A stretch of 64,000 nt of DNA from Bartonella sp. HY038 (GTDB lineage Bacteria; Pseudomonadota; Alphaproteobacteria; Rhizobiales; Rhizobiaceae). The notes beneath the pieces were generated by a model. It was not told where the DNA came from, searched no databases, and saw nothing but the letters and a program-made list of their open reading frames with translations. Shown piece by piece: positions 56,414 through 64,000 of the stretch; positions within the stretch are counted from its first letter, which is position 1, and each line of letters starts with the position of its first letter. Both the position numbers and the translations under genes were made by a program. Location: assembly GCF_014117425.1 (NCBI RefSeq), contig NZ_CP059725.1:1984001-2048000 (forward strand), in the 5' to 3' direction.

Positions 56414-56728
56414 CTAAGCCTCATCCTTATCAACTAATTTCTCGTTAGCAACATTATAAAGATGTTGGTTAATGTATTTTTTAAACAAAGCATGCGTACA
56501 ACATAATTTCTTTATAAGATAAATATCAGAGTTATTATCTTTAATGATGTTATCTATCACATAATCCTCATATGGCTCCTCATGAGGATAATCGATTAAA
56601 AAGCTCATAATATCAATGCATAAACCTGGTTCAATGGATTTACCATCAAACAAAGGGCATGGGCGATTGTCGTATAAAGCCCGCATCTTACTTTTATATT
56701 TACTGTGATTTTGATGTTTATTTTTCAT
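56414..56728 (-). CDS. Unknown small soluble protein
   Basis: About 104 aa from the ATG at 56728; the frame is open to 56764. Composition is charged, with four cysteines (NRPCPLFDGKSIEPGLCIDI, IKKLCCTHALFKKYINQHLY). No family is recognised. It starts 9 bp after the BA14K gene stop on the same strand and may be in an operon with it. Confidence 0.4.
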   Translation of the reverse strand: MKNKHQNHSKYKSKMRALYDNRPCPLFDGKSIEPGLCIDIMSFLIDYPHEEPYEDYVIDNIIKDNNSDIYLIKKLCCTHALFKKYINQHLYNVANEKLVDKDEA

Positions 56729-56736
56729 GAATAGCA

Positions 56737-57078
56737 TTAAGGCTGATAAAAAGGAGACGAGCATGAACGCCTTTGACCGCCGCCTAAGGGTAAATAAGTA
56801 TTATCGGTGCGTTTATAACTTTGATACTGATTATTGCACCATTCAATATGCTTTATATCTAGCTGCCCATTTGACCTTTGTTGGCGTGAGGGTACTTCAA
56901 TCGGGCTTGGATTATAAGGTTGACGCGATTGCCCTGCCCGATATTGCGGACTTGGTACCACCATACGTGGCGGTAGCGGTTTTACATAAGGATTATTAAT
57001 ATCAACCGCCCAACTATTGCCGGTGCTGCTCGCCAATATCATTGCAAGAGAAGATAATAAAAAACAAAGCTTGGTCAT
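56737..57078 (-). CDS. BA14K-family protein
   Basis: 113 aa. Signal peptide (MTKLCFLLSSLAMILASSTG, cleavage near SWA), a proline-rich low-complexity middle (VKPLPPRMVVPSPQYRAGQS), and the C-terminal BA14K motif HIEWCNNQYQSYKRTDNTYL followed by RRSCSSPF. In Brucella the BA14K protein is an immunoreactive lectin-like surface protein; the family is mostly restricted to the Hyphomicrobiales, which helps place this genome. Paired cysteines flank the motif. Confidence 0.85.
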   Translation of the reverse strand: MTKLCFLLSSLAMILASSTGNSWAVDINNPYVKPLPPRMVVPSPQYRAGQSRQPYNPSPIEVPSRQQRSNGQLDIKHIEWCNNQYQSYKRTDNTYLPLGGGQRRSCSSPFYQP

Positions 57079-57361
57079 TATGGCCTCCTCTTTTCAATAT
57101 AGTGTTGTTTAGCAAGCAATACGAGAATTTTAAAGAAAATATCAATAATTCAAAATTTCTTTTTACATAGCCATTGTCAATAACGTATTTCTTTTATATC
57201 AACAGTTTGTAAATATTGTGCAAAATTAAGTGGTGTAATCAAAATGCATTAAGGTTAAAAGATCCTATGCAGGAAAACGATTACACAGATTATATAAAAA
57301 TGTTATTTGATAAAAGTTCATTTTATTTGGGTTTGACTAAAAAATGTAGTGGGGTAAAAAT

Positions 57362-58267
57362 ATGAAAAACACGCATCGTTATGAAATATTTGATGTTTTT
57401 ACTAATGCCGCTTTTACCGGAAACCCTTTAGCTATTGTTTATGATGCACAAGACTTAAATGACGAGCAAATGCTCAAAATTACTCAAGAATTTAATCTTG
57501 CTGAAACAGTTTTTGTACTACCTGCAGAAAACCCTATTCACCGAGCAAAGATTCGAATTTTTAAACCAAGCGGGGAGATGCCCTTTGCAGGTCACCCCAC
57601 CATTGGAGCTGCAAGCGCATTAGCCAATCTATCAACATCACAACAAACTGAAACCCTGATGATATTGGAAGAAAAAATTGGTATTGTGCGTTGCGCTGTA
57701 AAACTTTGCGGTGATACATCGTTTGTTGAGTTTGACCTACCCAAATTGCCACAGTCACTCCCCCTAACCTTAAAAAGTGAAGTTTTTGCCGTAGCCTTTG
57801 GCGTAGAAAATCGCGAAATTGGCTTTGAAAATCATCGCCCAAGCCTCTGGTCTGCCGGTGTGCCATTTTATTTTGTACCAATTGATCATTTATCAACAAT
57901 TGCTGGGATTTCTGCGGACCCTTTGTTTATTGCACAAAATTTTGCTGATGAAGAAGGCAACATACCGTCATTTTACCTTTATTGCCGCGAAACGCAGCGC
58001 ATCGATACAGCTTTTCATGCGCGCATGTTGCGTGCTGATGGCTCAGAAGATTCAGCAACCGGCTCGGCAGCATCAGCCTTTATTGGGCTTGCCCATCATT
58101 TTGACCAATATCAAAATGGTGACCATGAATTATGGCTAGAGCAAGGGCTTGAAATGGGGCGGCCATCACGTATCAAACTTGGCTTCCACATCCATGATGA
58201 TAAAATTGCCAATGCCCGTATTGGCGGAAAATCAGTAAAAATTGCACAAGGCGAAATCTTTTTCTAA
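57362..58267 (+). CDS. PhzF-family isomerase
   Basis: 301 aa. The PhzF/DapF-like fold is shown by FDVFTNAAFTGNPLAIVYDA, FNLAETVFVLPAENPIHRAK, the catalytic Glu in NLAETVF, IFKPSGEMPFAGHPTIGAAS and DGSEDSATGSAASAFIGL. PhzF itself isomerises an intermediate of phenazine synthesis. Lone family members in non-phenazine genomes act in unknown reactions, so the name here is a fold assignment. No phenazine genes are nearby. Confidence 0.88.
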   Translation: MKNTHRYEIFDVFTNAAFTGNPLAIVYDAQDLNDEQMLKITQEFNLAETVFVLPAENPIHRAKIRIFKPSGEMPFAGHPTIGAASALANLSTSQQTETLMILEEKIGIVRCAVKLCGDTSFVEFDLPKLPQSLPLTLKSEVFAVAFGVENREIGFENHRPSLWSAGVPFYFVPIDHLSTIAGISADPLFIAQNFADEEGNIPSFYLYCRETQRIDTAFHARMLRADGSEDSATGSAASAFIGLAHHFDQYQNGDHELWLEQGLEMGRPSRIKLGFHIHDDKIANARIGGKSVKIAQGEIFF

Positions 58268-58586
58268 GCGCTTTGATCACATATAGCCTAAATTGCCCCA
58301 TTGATATTAGTGCATAATGTGAGTGCGCAAATTCTACCATTAAGCGTTAAATCGTTGCATTGTTGAAATAGCAACCGCTTAGCTATTCTGTTTGACGAAT
58401 TTTCCCATTTTCAATATTTAATTTCCGTTCAAAATAAAATTTATAAATTAAAACAGCTACTTCCAAGTTATTTACTTCTTCACCCCAATTTAGACCGTAA
58501 CAGAATTTTCTTATTTTTTTAAAAATTAAGCCCAATTTTACTCTCGCTTTGTTTCTTTGCGCCTTGTTGAAACTTCGTAAATATAG

Positions 58587-58600
58587 TATAGGGGGGTATA
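58587..58600. promoter_or_regulatory. G-tract operator of RcnR/FrmR type
   Basis: TATAGGGGGGTATA is a run of six G flanked by TATA repeats, the kind of site bound by the RcnR/CsoR/FrmR family. It lies 23 bp before the dmeR-type gene, between the -10 region and the start, where a repressor of dmeR-dmeF would be expected. Confidence 0.72.
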
Positions 58601-58622
58601 TTATTTTACTGAAAGAGCTATT

Positions 58623-58895
58623 ATGGCCCATACTATCAAGCAAAAAGACCGACTCATTGCTCGCATTCGGCGGATAAAGGGTCAATTAGAAGCAATAGAG
58701 CGAGCTTTGGAAAATGAAGCACCTTGCGCTGATATTTTGCGACAAACAGCATCGGTACGCGGTGCCGTTGGTGGATTAACCGCACAATTATTAGAAGAGC
58801 ATCTTATTGCCCATGTGCTTGAAGCCGACAATGAACAAGAGCGCAAACAAGGCGGCGATGAAATGATAGAAGTTATACGCACCTATATGAAATAG
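58623..58895 (+). CDS. RcnR/FrmR-family metal- or formaldehyde-sensing repressor (DmeR-like)
   Basis: 90 aa, an all-helical member of the CsoR/RcnR family. Landmarks are DRLIARIRRIKGQLEAIERA, EAPCADILRQTASVRGAVGG with the single conserved Cys, and QLLEEHLIAHVLEAD. The partner is a CDF metal exporter 96 bp downstream, as in the DmeR-DmeF pair of rhizobia, where the repressor senses Ni/Co. A G-tract operator precedes it. FrmR-like formaldehyde sensing is less likely given the neighbour. Confidence 0.87.
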   Translation: MAHTIKQKDRLIARIRRIKGQLEAIERALENEAPCADILRQTASVRGAVGGLTAQLLEEHLIAHVLEADNEQERKQGGDEMIEVIRTYMK

Positions 58896-58991
58896 TAATA
58901 TTTTTAATGTGTTAGATAAATAAATCACATTAAAACATTGAGATAAAGCTGCCCCCCACAAATTGTTGATTATCATCTATTGGAGCTTAAG

Positions 58992-60017
58992 ATGACTATA
59001 CAACCAATTACTGCCAATCATGACCATATTTTTTTAGGACGTGATCATAATCGCAACGAAACCAAAGTATGGCTGGTGATTGCGCTTACCGCTTCGATGA
59101 TGGTTGTTGAAATCATCGCTGGCACGATATTTGGCTCAATGGCGCTTGTTGCCGACGGTTGGCATATGTCCACCCATGCTGGCGCCATGTTGGTTACCGC
59201 TCTTTCCTATTATTATGCACGCCGTTTTGTAAAAGATCGCCGTTTTACTTTTGGCACTGGAAAATTTGGCGATTTAGCTGGTTTTGCGAGCGCGATTATT
59301 CTAGCACTCGTTGCGGTGATCATTTGCTTTGAAAGCCTTTTGCGCCTATTTAATCCAATAGAGATTAGTTTTGGCCAAGCGATTTTAGTAGCAGTTGTAG
59401 GATTAATTGTTAATCTCGTTTCTGCCTATTTATTAAAAGATGATCACCATCATCACCTTGGACATAGCCATCAACACAGCCATGCTCATGAACATGATCA
59501 CGGGCATAGCCACGATCATGTTCATAATGATGATTATCATCAAAGCAAAAATGCAAAGGATAATAATTTACGCGCTGCCTATTTACATGTTTTGGCCGAT
59601 GCCTTGACTTCAGTCCTTGCAATTATTGCTCTTATTTTTGGTTGGATTTATGGTTGGTTATGGGCGGATCCCTTAATGGGCGTTGTCGGCGCGATTGTGA
59701 TTGGCCGGTGGTCTTGGGGGCTTATACGTGATACTGGCGGCGTGCTTGTTGATGCAGATCCAGAAAATAGCCAACTAACAACAGAAATAACCACTGCATT
59801 AAAAGATGAAAATGCAACAATCACCGATTTGCATATTTGGCAGTTAGGACCCGGTCACCATGGAGCGATTATCGCTTTAAATAGTGAAGTGCCGCAAACG
59901 CCCGATTATTATAAAGGGCGACTACATGGAATTCATGAATTATCGCATATTACCATTGAAGTGAACAACCATAGTGAAAACTTACTATTGGCAAAATATG
60001 TAACAAAAACGCAATAA
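58992..60017 (+). CDS. dmeF: Cation diffusion facilitator DmeF-like (Co/Ni efflux)
   Basis: 341 aa from the ATG at 58992 (GGAGCTTAAG just upstream; the frame opens at 58980). Six transmembrane segments are visible, with the metal site in LVADGWHMSTHAGAMLVTAL and the second HD pair in LHVLADALTSVLAIIAL. A long cytoplasmic His-rich loop lies near residues 155-190 (DHHHHLGHSHQHSHAHEHDH). A C-terminal cytoplasmic domain follows (ITDLHIWQLGPGHHGAII). DmeF exports Co(II) and Ni(II); the metal is inferred from the pairing with an RcnR-type regulator. Confidence 0.9.
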   Translation: MTIQPITANHDHIFLGRDHNRNETKVWLVIALTASMMVVEIIAGTIFGSMALVADGWHMSTHAGAMLVTALSYYYARRFVKDRRFTFGTGKFGDLAGFASAIILALVAVIICFESLLRLFNPIEISFGQAILVAVVGLIVNLVSAYLLKDDHHHHLGHSHQHSHAHEHDHGHSHDHVHNDDYHQSKNAKDNNLRAAYLHVLADALTSVLAIIALIFGWIYGWLWADPLMGVVGAIVIGRWSWGLIRDTGGVLVDADPENSQLTTEITTALKDENATITDLHIWQLGPGHHGAIIALNSEVPQTPDYYKGRLHGIHELSHITIEVNNHSENLLLAKYVTKTQ

Positions 60018-60091
60018 AATAGTCACGCGGATGAAACCTCAGCTTTTTAAAGAATGCACATTCAAAATGTGCATTCGAGAGGGAAGATAAG

Positions 60092-61036
60092 ATGATTAAT
60101 CGGCGTAATCTTTTACAAACTATTTCAGCAGCGGCGGTTCTCGCCCCTTTTACCAGTATCAAGCCAGTAATTGCGGCAAACAAACAAGGGTCATTTTCTT
60201 TTGGCGTATTAACCGATCCACAATATGCGGCAATCGCCTCCAACGGCCAAACACGTTTTTATGCCAATAGCCTTTGGAAATTGGAAGAATGTATCAATCA
60301 TTACAATAAGGAAGAGTTGAAATTTGTTATCACCCTTGGTGATATTATTGACCGCCATTATACTAGTTTTAATGATATTTTGCCAATTTATGACCGGTTA
60401 AAACATCCAAACTTCTTTGTCTTAGGCAATCATGATTATGATGTGGCAGGCGATTATATCAGGTCTATCTCCCGCACCCTTGGACTTACCAAAAACTATT
60501 ATGATTTTAGCGGTGGTGGCTACCGTTTTATCGTCATTGATGGCAATGAAATTAGCCTATTTGCTCCACCTAAAGGTAATAAATACCTCAATATTCCTGA
60601 TGACCCACGGTTGGAAATTGCTCAAAAACGTTTAGACGCATTAAAAGCCAAAGGCGCTGATAATGCACAGATTTGGAATGGCTCTTTGTCTGATGAGCAG
60701 TTTCAATGGTTGGAAAATACCATACAAGCTGCGGAAAAAGCCAATGAACGCGTTGTCGTCTTTGGACATTACCCAATTTTTCCAGCCAATATGCATAATA
60801 TGTGGGATAGCGAACGGTTGCTTGATCTTTTGACAGCCCATAAAAATGTTATCGGCTATTTTTGTGGCCATAATCATCAAGGCAATTATGGCAAAAAAGG
60901 CGGCAAATATTTTGTTAATCTAAAAGGCATGGTGGAAACACCTGATACGACTGCTTATTCGATTTTTACCGTTCATGATGACCGCTTGGAAATTAAAGGT
61001 TTTGGCCGCGAAGAAAGCCGCACTTTAAAATATTAA
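60092..61036 (+). CDS. Exported calcineurin-like metallophosphoesterase
   Basis: 314 aa. A Tat-like N-terminus (MINRRNLLQTISAAAVLAPF) targets it to the periplasm. Metal-binding motifs are GVLTDPQYA, TLGDIIDRH, LGNHDYD, VVFGHYPIF and GHNHQGN, the full set for a binuclear metallophosphoesterase. Similar proteins are annotated as alkaline phosphatase or ADP-ribose/CDP-alcohol diphosphatase; the substrate cannot be fixed. A GAGGGAAGATAAG site precedes the ATG. Confidence 0.87.
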   Translation: MINRRNLLQTISAAAVLAPFTSIKPVIAANKQGSFSFGVLTDPQYAAIASNGQTRFYANSLWKLEECINHYNKEELKFVITLGDIIDRHYTSFNDILPIYDRLKHPNFFVLGNHDYDVAGDYIRSISRTLGLTKNYYDFSGGGYRFIVIDGNEISLFAPPKGNKYLNIPDDPRLEIAQKRLDALKAKGADNAQIWNGSLSDEQFQWLENTIQAAEKANERVVVFGHYPIFPANMHNMWDSERLLDLLTAHKNVIGYFCGHNHQGNYGKKGGKYFVNLKGMVETPDTTAYSIFTVHDDRLEIKGFGREESRTLKY

Positions 61037-61044
61037 TGATAACT

Positions 61045-61097
61045 GCCAAGCGCATTGGCCAAGTCGCCAATTTGGAAAAGTCATCAATGCGCTTGGC
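61045..61097. terminator. Long hairpin between convergent genes
   Basis: GCCAAGCGCATTG (61045-61057) pairs perfectly with CAATGCGCTTGGC (61085-61097), followed by TTT. It lies between convergent metallophosphoesterase and rmuC genes and may terminate both. Confidence 0.6.
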
Positions 61098-61116
61098 TTT
61101 CAGGCCTATTAATAAA

Positions 61117-62274
61117 TTACAGTAAACTATCCGATGGCAAACCATCATCGGGCGGTTTATTATGCTTTATTTCACCCAGTTCCAAAGCCTCAATGCGGCT
61201 ACCGCGCCGCAATAGTTTTGATGAAGAAATAAGAATATCATCAACATCTTTTTCGGCCATTTGAAAATGACTTTGCAATTTGCGCACCCGTTCATCAAGG
61301 CGGTTAAGATCTTGCATCAATGCCCAAACCTCTGCCTGTATTAAATGAGCCTGCTCACGCATGCGCGCATCTTTTAAGACTTGCTGCACCACATCAATGG
61401 CAAGCAATAATAATGACGGCGACACAATAATAACGCGAGCACGATTGGCTTTTTCAACAATGCTTTCAAAATTTTCATGAATGGTTGCGAAGATTGATTC
61501 TGATGGCACAAACATAAAGGCTGTGTCTTGGGTTTCGCCACTAATGAGATATTTTTGCGAAATATCACGTATATGGACATCCATATCAGTGCGAAAACGT
61601 TGCTCGGCTCTTTGGCGAAGCTCATCGGTTGTTGCTTCACGCATCGCATTCCAAGCTTCCAGCGGGAACTTTGCATCAATAACCAAATGAGGCGCAGCAT
61701 TGGGCAAATAAATCACGCAATCAGGCCTTGTGCCATTAGATAAAGTTGCTTGAAATTTATAACTAGTTGGCGGTAATGCATCGGATATTATAGCTTCCAT
61801 CCGCCCCTGACCAAAAACACCGCGTGTTTGTTTATTGGATAAAATTGACTGCAATTCTACAACCTGCCCCGCAAGGCTTTGAATATTGTTTTGTGCGCGA
61901 TCAATAACCGCAAGCCGCTCTTGCAAACGCACCAGATTTTCATGGGTTGTGCGGGTTTGTTGACCAATAGACTGCCCTAAATGCTGACTTAAACCATCTA
62001 AACGCTCGCCAATTGCATGGTTAAGCTCGGCTTGGCGTGTTCCAAACAACTCCGCCATGGTTTGCATGCGCCCTTGCATTTCCGCTTGGGCTTGCAGCAA
62101 TGCATTGATATGATAATCATTATGGCGCGCGCGCTCATCGGCCTCAATCTCAATACTTAATTTTTGTCGTAGATTAAGCCTAGAGACGATAATTGCGATA
62201 ATGATGACACCAATAAGCACACTGCCAAGCCCAAACATCGCCAGTTCACTTGAGGAAAAATTGCTAATTGGCAT
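61117..62274 (-). CDS. rmuC: DNA recombination protein RmuC
   Basis: About 385 aa from the ATG at 62274; the frame opens at a TTG at 62292. One N-terminal transmembrane helix (SVLIGVIIIAIIVSRLNLRQ) is followed by a long coiled coil (about residues 50-150). The RmuC nuclease-like core has SNKQTRGVFGQGRMEAIISD, DCVIYLPNAAPHLVIDAKFP and FMFVPSESIFATIHENFESI. RmuC limits DNA inversion and rearrangement. In Hyphomicrobiales it neighbours def-fmt, as here. Confidence 0.92.
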   Translation of the reverse strand: MPISNFSSSELAMFGLGSVLIGVIIIAIIVSRLNLRQKLSIEIEADERARHNDYHINALLQAQAEMQGRMQTMAELFGTRQAELNHAIGERLDGLSQHLGQSIGQQTRTTHENLVRLQERLAVIDRAQNNIQSLAGQVVELQSILSNKQTRGVFGQGRMEAIISDALPPTSYKFQATLSNGTRPDCVIYLPNAAPHLVIDAKFPLEAWNAMREATTDELRQRAEQRFRTDMDVHIRDISQKYLISGETQDTAFMFVPSESIFATIHENFESIVEKANRARVIIVSPSLLLLAIDVVQQVLKDARMREQAHLIQAEVWALMQDLNRLDERVRKLQSHFQMAEKDVDDILISSSKLLRRGSRIEALELGEIKHNKPPDDGLPSDSLL

Positions 62275-62604
62275 GGAGTACCAGTCTTTCAAATTGTAAA
62301 ATACGAATCAAATTGTGTAACAATATTAAATAAAACAGAAACAAAAATCGATCAAAACATGAACATAGTATTTTAATTATTGTTGACAGACTTGATAACA
62401 GCTAATATGTGCTCAAACTTTACACTTGCAACATGTTGGGGTAAATTCGCCAAACTTTATATTCTGTCCATTTTAAAATTTGAGTGGCAGACTATATGGA
62501 TTGCACTTAAATATTCATCTTTTTCATTTGGTTTTACGCAAAATCAAATGCGCTCACTTTAAAACATATAAAATTGCTTATTTGCAGTTGGTTAGCTGAA
62601 GGCC
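62275..62604. other. Divergent promoter region between rmuC and def
   Basis: 330 bp, AT-rich, with no gene or strong repeat seen. It should contain the divergent promoters of rmuC and the def-fmt operon. Confidence 0.5.
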
Positions 62605-63129
62605 ATGTCTATAAAACCGATTATTATTTTGCCCGATCCAATTTTGCGGGAAATATCAAAACCAGTTGAAAACATTAATGACGCGTTACGCCAACTTGCT
62701 GATGATATGCTTGAAACCATGTATGCAGCGCCGGGCATTGGCCTTGCGGCTATACAAATTGCTGAGCCTATACGCCTTTTAGTCATGGATGTTGCTGATA
62801 AAGACCAGCCTAAAGCACCAATGGTGATGTTTAACCCTAAAGTCATTTGGTCGTCGGATGAGCGTAATACTTATGAAGAAGGTTGCCTTTCCATTCCTGA
62901 TTATTATGCCGAAGTAGAACGCCCTAAAATGGTGCGCGTTACCTATATTGATCTTAATGGCAAGGCACAAGAAATTGCCGCTGATGACCTTTTAGCCACC
63001 TGTGTCCAACATGAAATAGACCATTTGGATGGTAAGCTTTTTATCGACCATTTATCACGTATCAAGCGCGAGATGGTGGTAAAGAAATTTAAAAAGCGGG
63101 CAAAAGAACAAGGCGAAAAGGTATTATAA
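62605..63129 (+). CDS. def: Peptide deformylase
   Basis: 174 aa, with the three metal-site motifs [18 protein letters not shown] and QHEIDHLDG. It removes the N-formyl group from nascent proteins. Its stop codon overlaps the fmt start by one base (TAATG), indicating translational coupling with the enzyme that adds the formyl group to initiator tRNA. Confidence 0.97.
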   Translation: MSIKPIIILPDPILREISKPVENINDALRQLADDMLETMYAAPGIGLAAIQIAEPIRLLVMDVADKDQPKAPMVMFNPKVIWSSDERNTYEEGCLSIPDYYAEVERPKMVRVTYIDLNGKAQEIAADDLLATCVQHEIDHLDGKLFIDHLSRIKREMVVKKFKKRAKEQGEKVL

Positions 63130-64000
63130 TGCGGCTATGTTTTATGGGCACACCCGATTTTTCGGTGACGATTCTTGATGCTTTGGTCAAAGCTGGTCAT
63201 GAAATTGTTGCAGTTTATAGCCAACCGCCGCGCCCAGCCGGTCGCCGTGGGCTTGAATTTACGCCATCACCCGTACAAAATCGCGCGGAAATTTTAGGGC
63301 TTCCGGTCTTTACGCCAAAAAGCTTGAAATCTCAAGAAGAGCAACAAAAATTTGCGGCCTTAAACTTGGATGCCGCGATAGTGGTTGCCTATGGTCTATT
63401 ATTACCCAAAGCTATTTTGGATGCGCCACGTCTTGGCTGCTATAATGGCCATGCGTCCCTTTTGCCGCGTTGGCGTGGTGCTGCCCCAATTCAACGTGCG
63501 ATTATGGCTGGTGACAGCGAAACTGGCATGATGATTATGAAAATGGATGAGGGGTTGGATACTGGCCCTGTTGCCCTAACGCAATCGATTACCATTGGCG
63601 AGGAAATGACTGCAGGACAATTGCATGATGCATTATCGCAAATAGGTGCAGACTTAATGGTGAAAGCCATGGACTTGCTGGATAAAGGTGAACTTCCCCT
63701 CACCCAACAAAGCAATGAAGGCATCACTTACGCACAAAAAATTAGCAAGCAAGAAACCCGTATTGATTGGGCGCAGCCAGTACGCAGCGTACAAAAGCAA
63801 ATTTGTGGCCTTGCGCCTTTTCCAGGTAGCTGGTGCGAAATGGATATTGGTGGCCGTGTTGAGCGCGTAAAAATTCTTGGTGCTAAACTTGGTGAAAAAG
63901 CGCTAGGTGAAATTGCAAGCTTTGATCGCCAAGACTGCTCGGTTCAATGCCAAGATGGCAAAGTTATTTTGACAAGATTGCAAAAAGCTGGTGGTAAACC
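63129..64000 (+). CDS. fmt: Methionyl-tRNA formyltransferase, partial (runs off window)
   Basis: The ATG at 63129 overlaps the def stop. About 290 residues are visible and open to the window edge. Landmarks are [49 protein letters not shown], the formyl-transfer motif [20 protein letters not shown] and [20 protein letters not shown]. The C-terminal OB-like tRNA-binding domain starts near 63,760 ([20 protein letters not shown]). It formylates initiator Met-t[11 protein letters not shown] has Gly where NVHASLLP is usual; the catalytic Asn and His are kept. Confidence 0.96.
   Translation, partial: MRLCFMGTPDFSVTILDALVKAGHEIVAVYSQPPRPAGRRGLEFTPSPVQNRAEILGLPVFTPKSLKSQEEQQKFAALNLDAAIVVAYGLLLPKAILDAPRLGCYNGHASLLPRWRGAAPIQRAIMAGDSETGMMIMKMDEGLDTGPVALTQSITIGEEMTAGQLHDALSQIGADLMVKAMDLLDKGELPLTQQSNEGITYAQKISKQETRIDWAQPVRSVQKQICGLAPFPGSWCEMDIGGRVERVKILGAKLGEKALGEIASFDRQDCSVQCQDGKVILTRLQKAGGK

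Noticed and set aside
58383..58685. Minus-strand 100-residue frame upstream of dmeR
   Set aside because: It crosses the G-tract operator and the start of dmeR, and shows no family pattern.

Overview
The window is AT-rich DNA from an alphaproteobacterium, most likely a low-GC member of the Hyphomicrobiales (Rhizobiales), Bartonellaceae/Brucellaceae-like. This is inferred from the rmuC-def-fmt neighbourhood, a BA14K-family protein, a DmeR/DmeF-type metal efflux pair, and a dispersed palindromic repeat of the kind common between genes in this order. The genus cannot be fixed from the sequence alone.

Region 1 (1-19.0 kb) is accessory DNA full of broken mobile elements. A two-gene Gabija-like operon (OLD-family nuclease plus UvrD-like helicase, 911-5229) lies between two decayed IS30-family transposase copies in the same orientation. 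Next come a small membrane protein, a Cro/CI-type regulator, an excisionase-like protein and a frameshifted tyrosine recombinase, the remains of an integrative element. At 8.7-9.8 kb one IS1595-type element is inserted into another. A type VI secretion payload cluster follows on the minus strand: hcp, vgrG, a TIGR02594/CHAP-like amidase effector, two paralogous exported proteins (candidate immunity proteins), a DUF4123 adaptor and an unknown gene. vgrG, the effector and possibly the adaptor are frameshifted, mostly at homopolymers. The cluster ends at a decayed IS5-family transposase cut by an intact IS1595 copy with a perfect 8-bp target duplication. No structural type VI genes are present.

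Region 2 (19.0-30.3 kb) holds two large paralogous envelope proteins of unknown function, a SulP anion transporter and a Ro/Y-RNA locus. In that locus rtcR (sigma-54 activator) is divergent from a TROVE/Ro60 gene with a good -24/-12 promoter. Downstream are four RNAs that I read as Y RNAs. Three share a covarying two-part stem and carry a permuted tRNA-like module (T arm, then acceptor hairpin, then D arm). The fourth has the stem only. No rtcB or rtcA follows. This is the most interesting system in the window. A small exported protein made of two 31-residue repeats follows.

Region 3 (30.6-64 kb) is mostly housekeeping and metabolism: the sulfate ABC importer cysPTWA; a purine salvage group (adenine deaminase, AzgA-type permease, divergent adenine deaminase paralog); a group with an aldo/keto reductase, two Cys-nucleophile alpha/beta hydrolases, a LysR regulator, an MFS exporter and a cyclophilin-like protein; an HtrA/DegP protease; a GST; a membrane-anchored EEP phosphatase; an M48/LysM lipoprotein protease; DUF924; a TetR regulator with a visible operator; ilvC; BA14K; phzF; dmeR-dmeF with a G-tract operator; a metallophosphoesterase; rmuC; def; and the start of fmt, which runs off the window.
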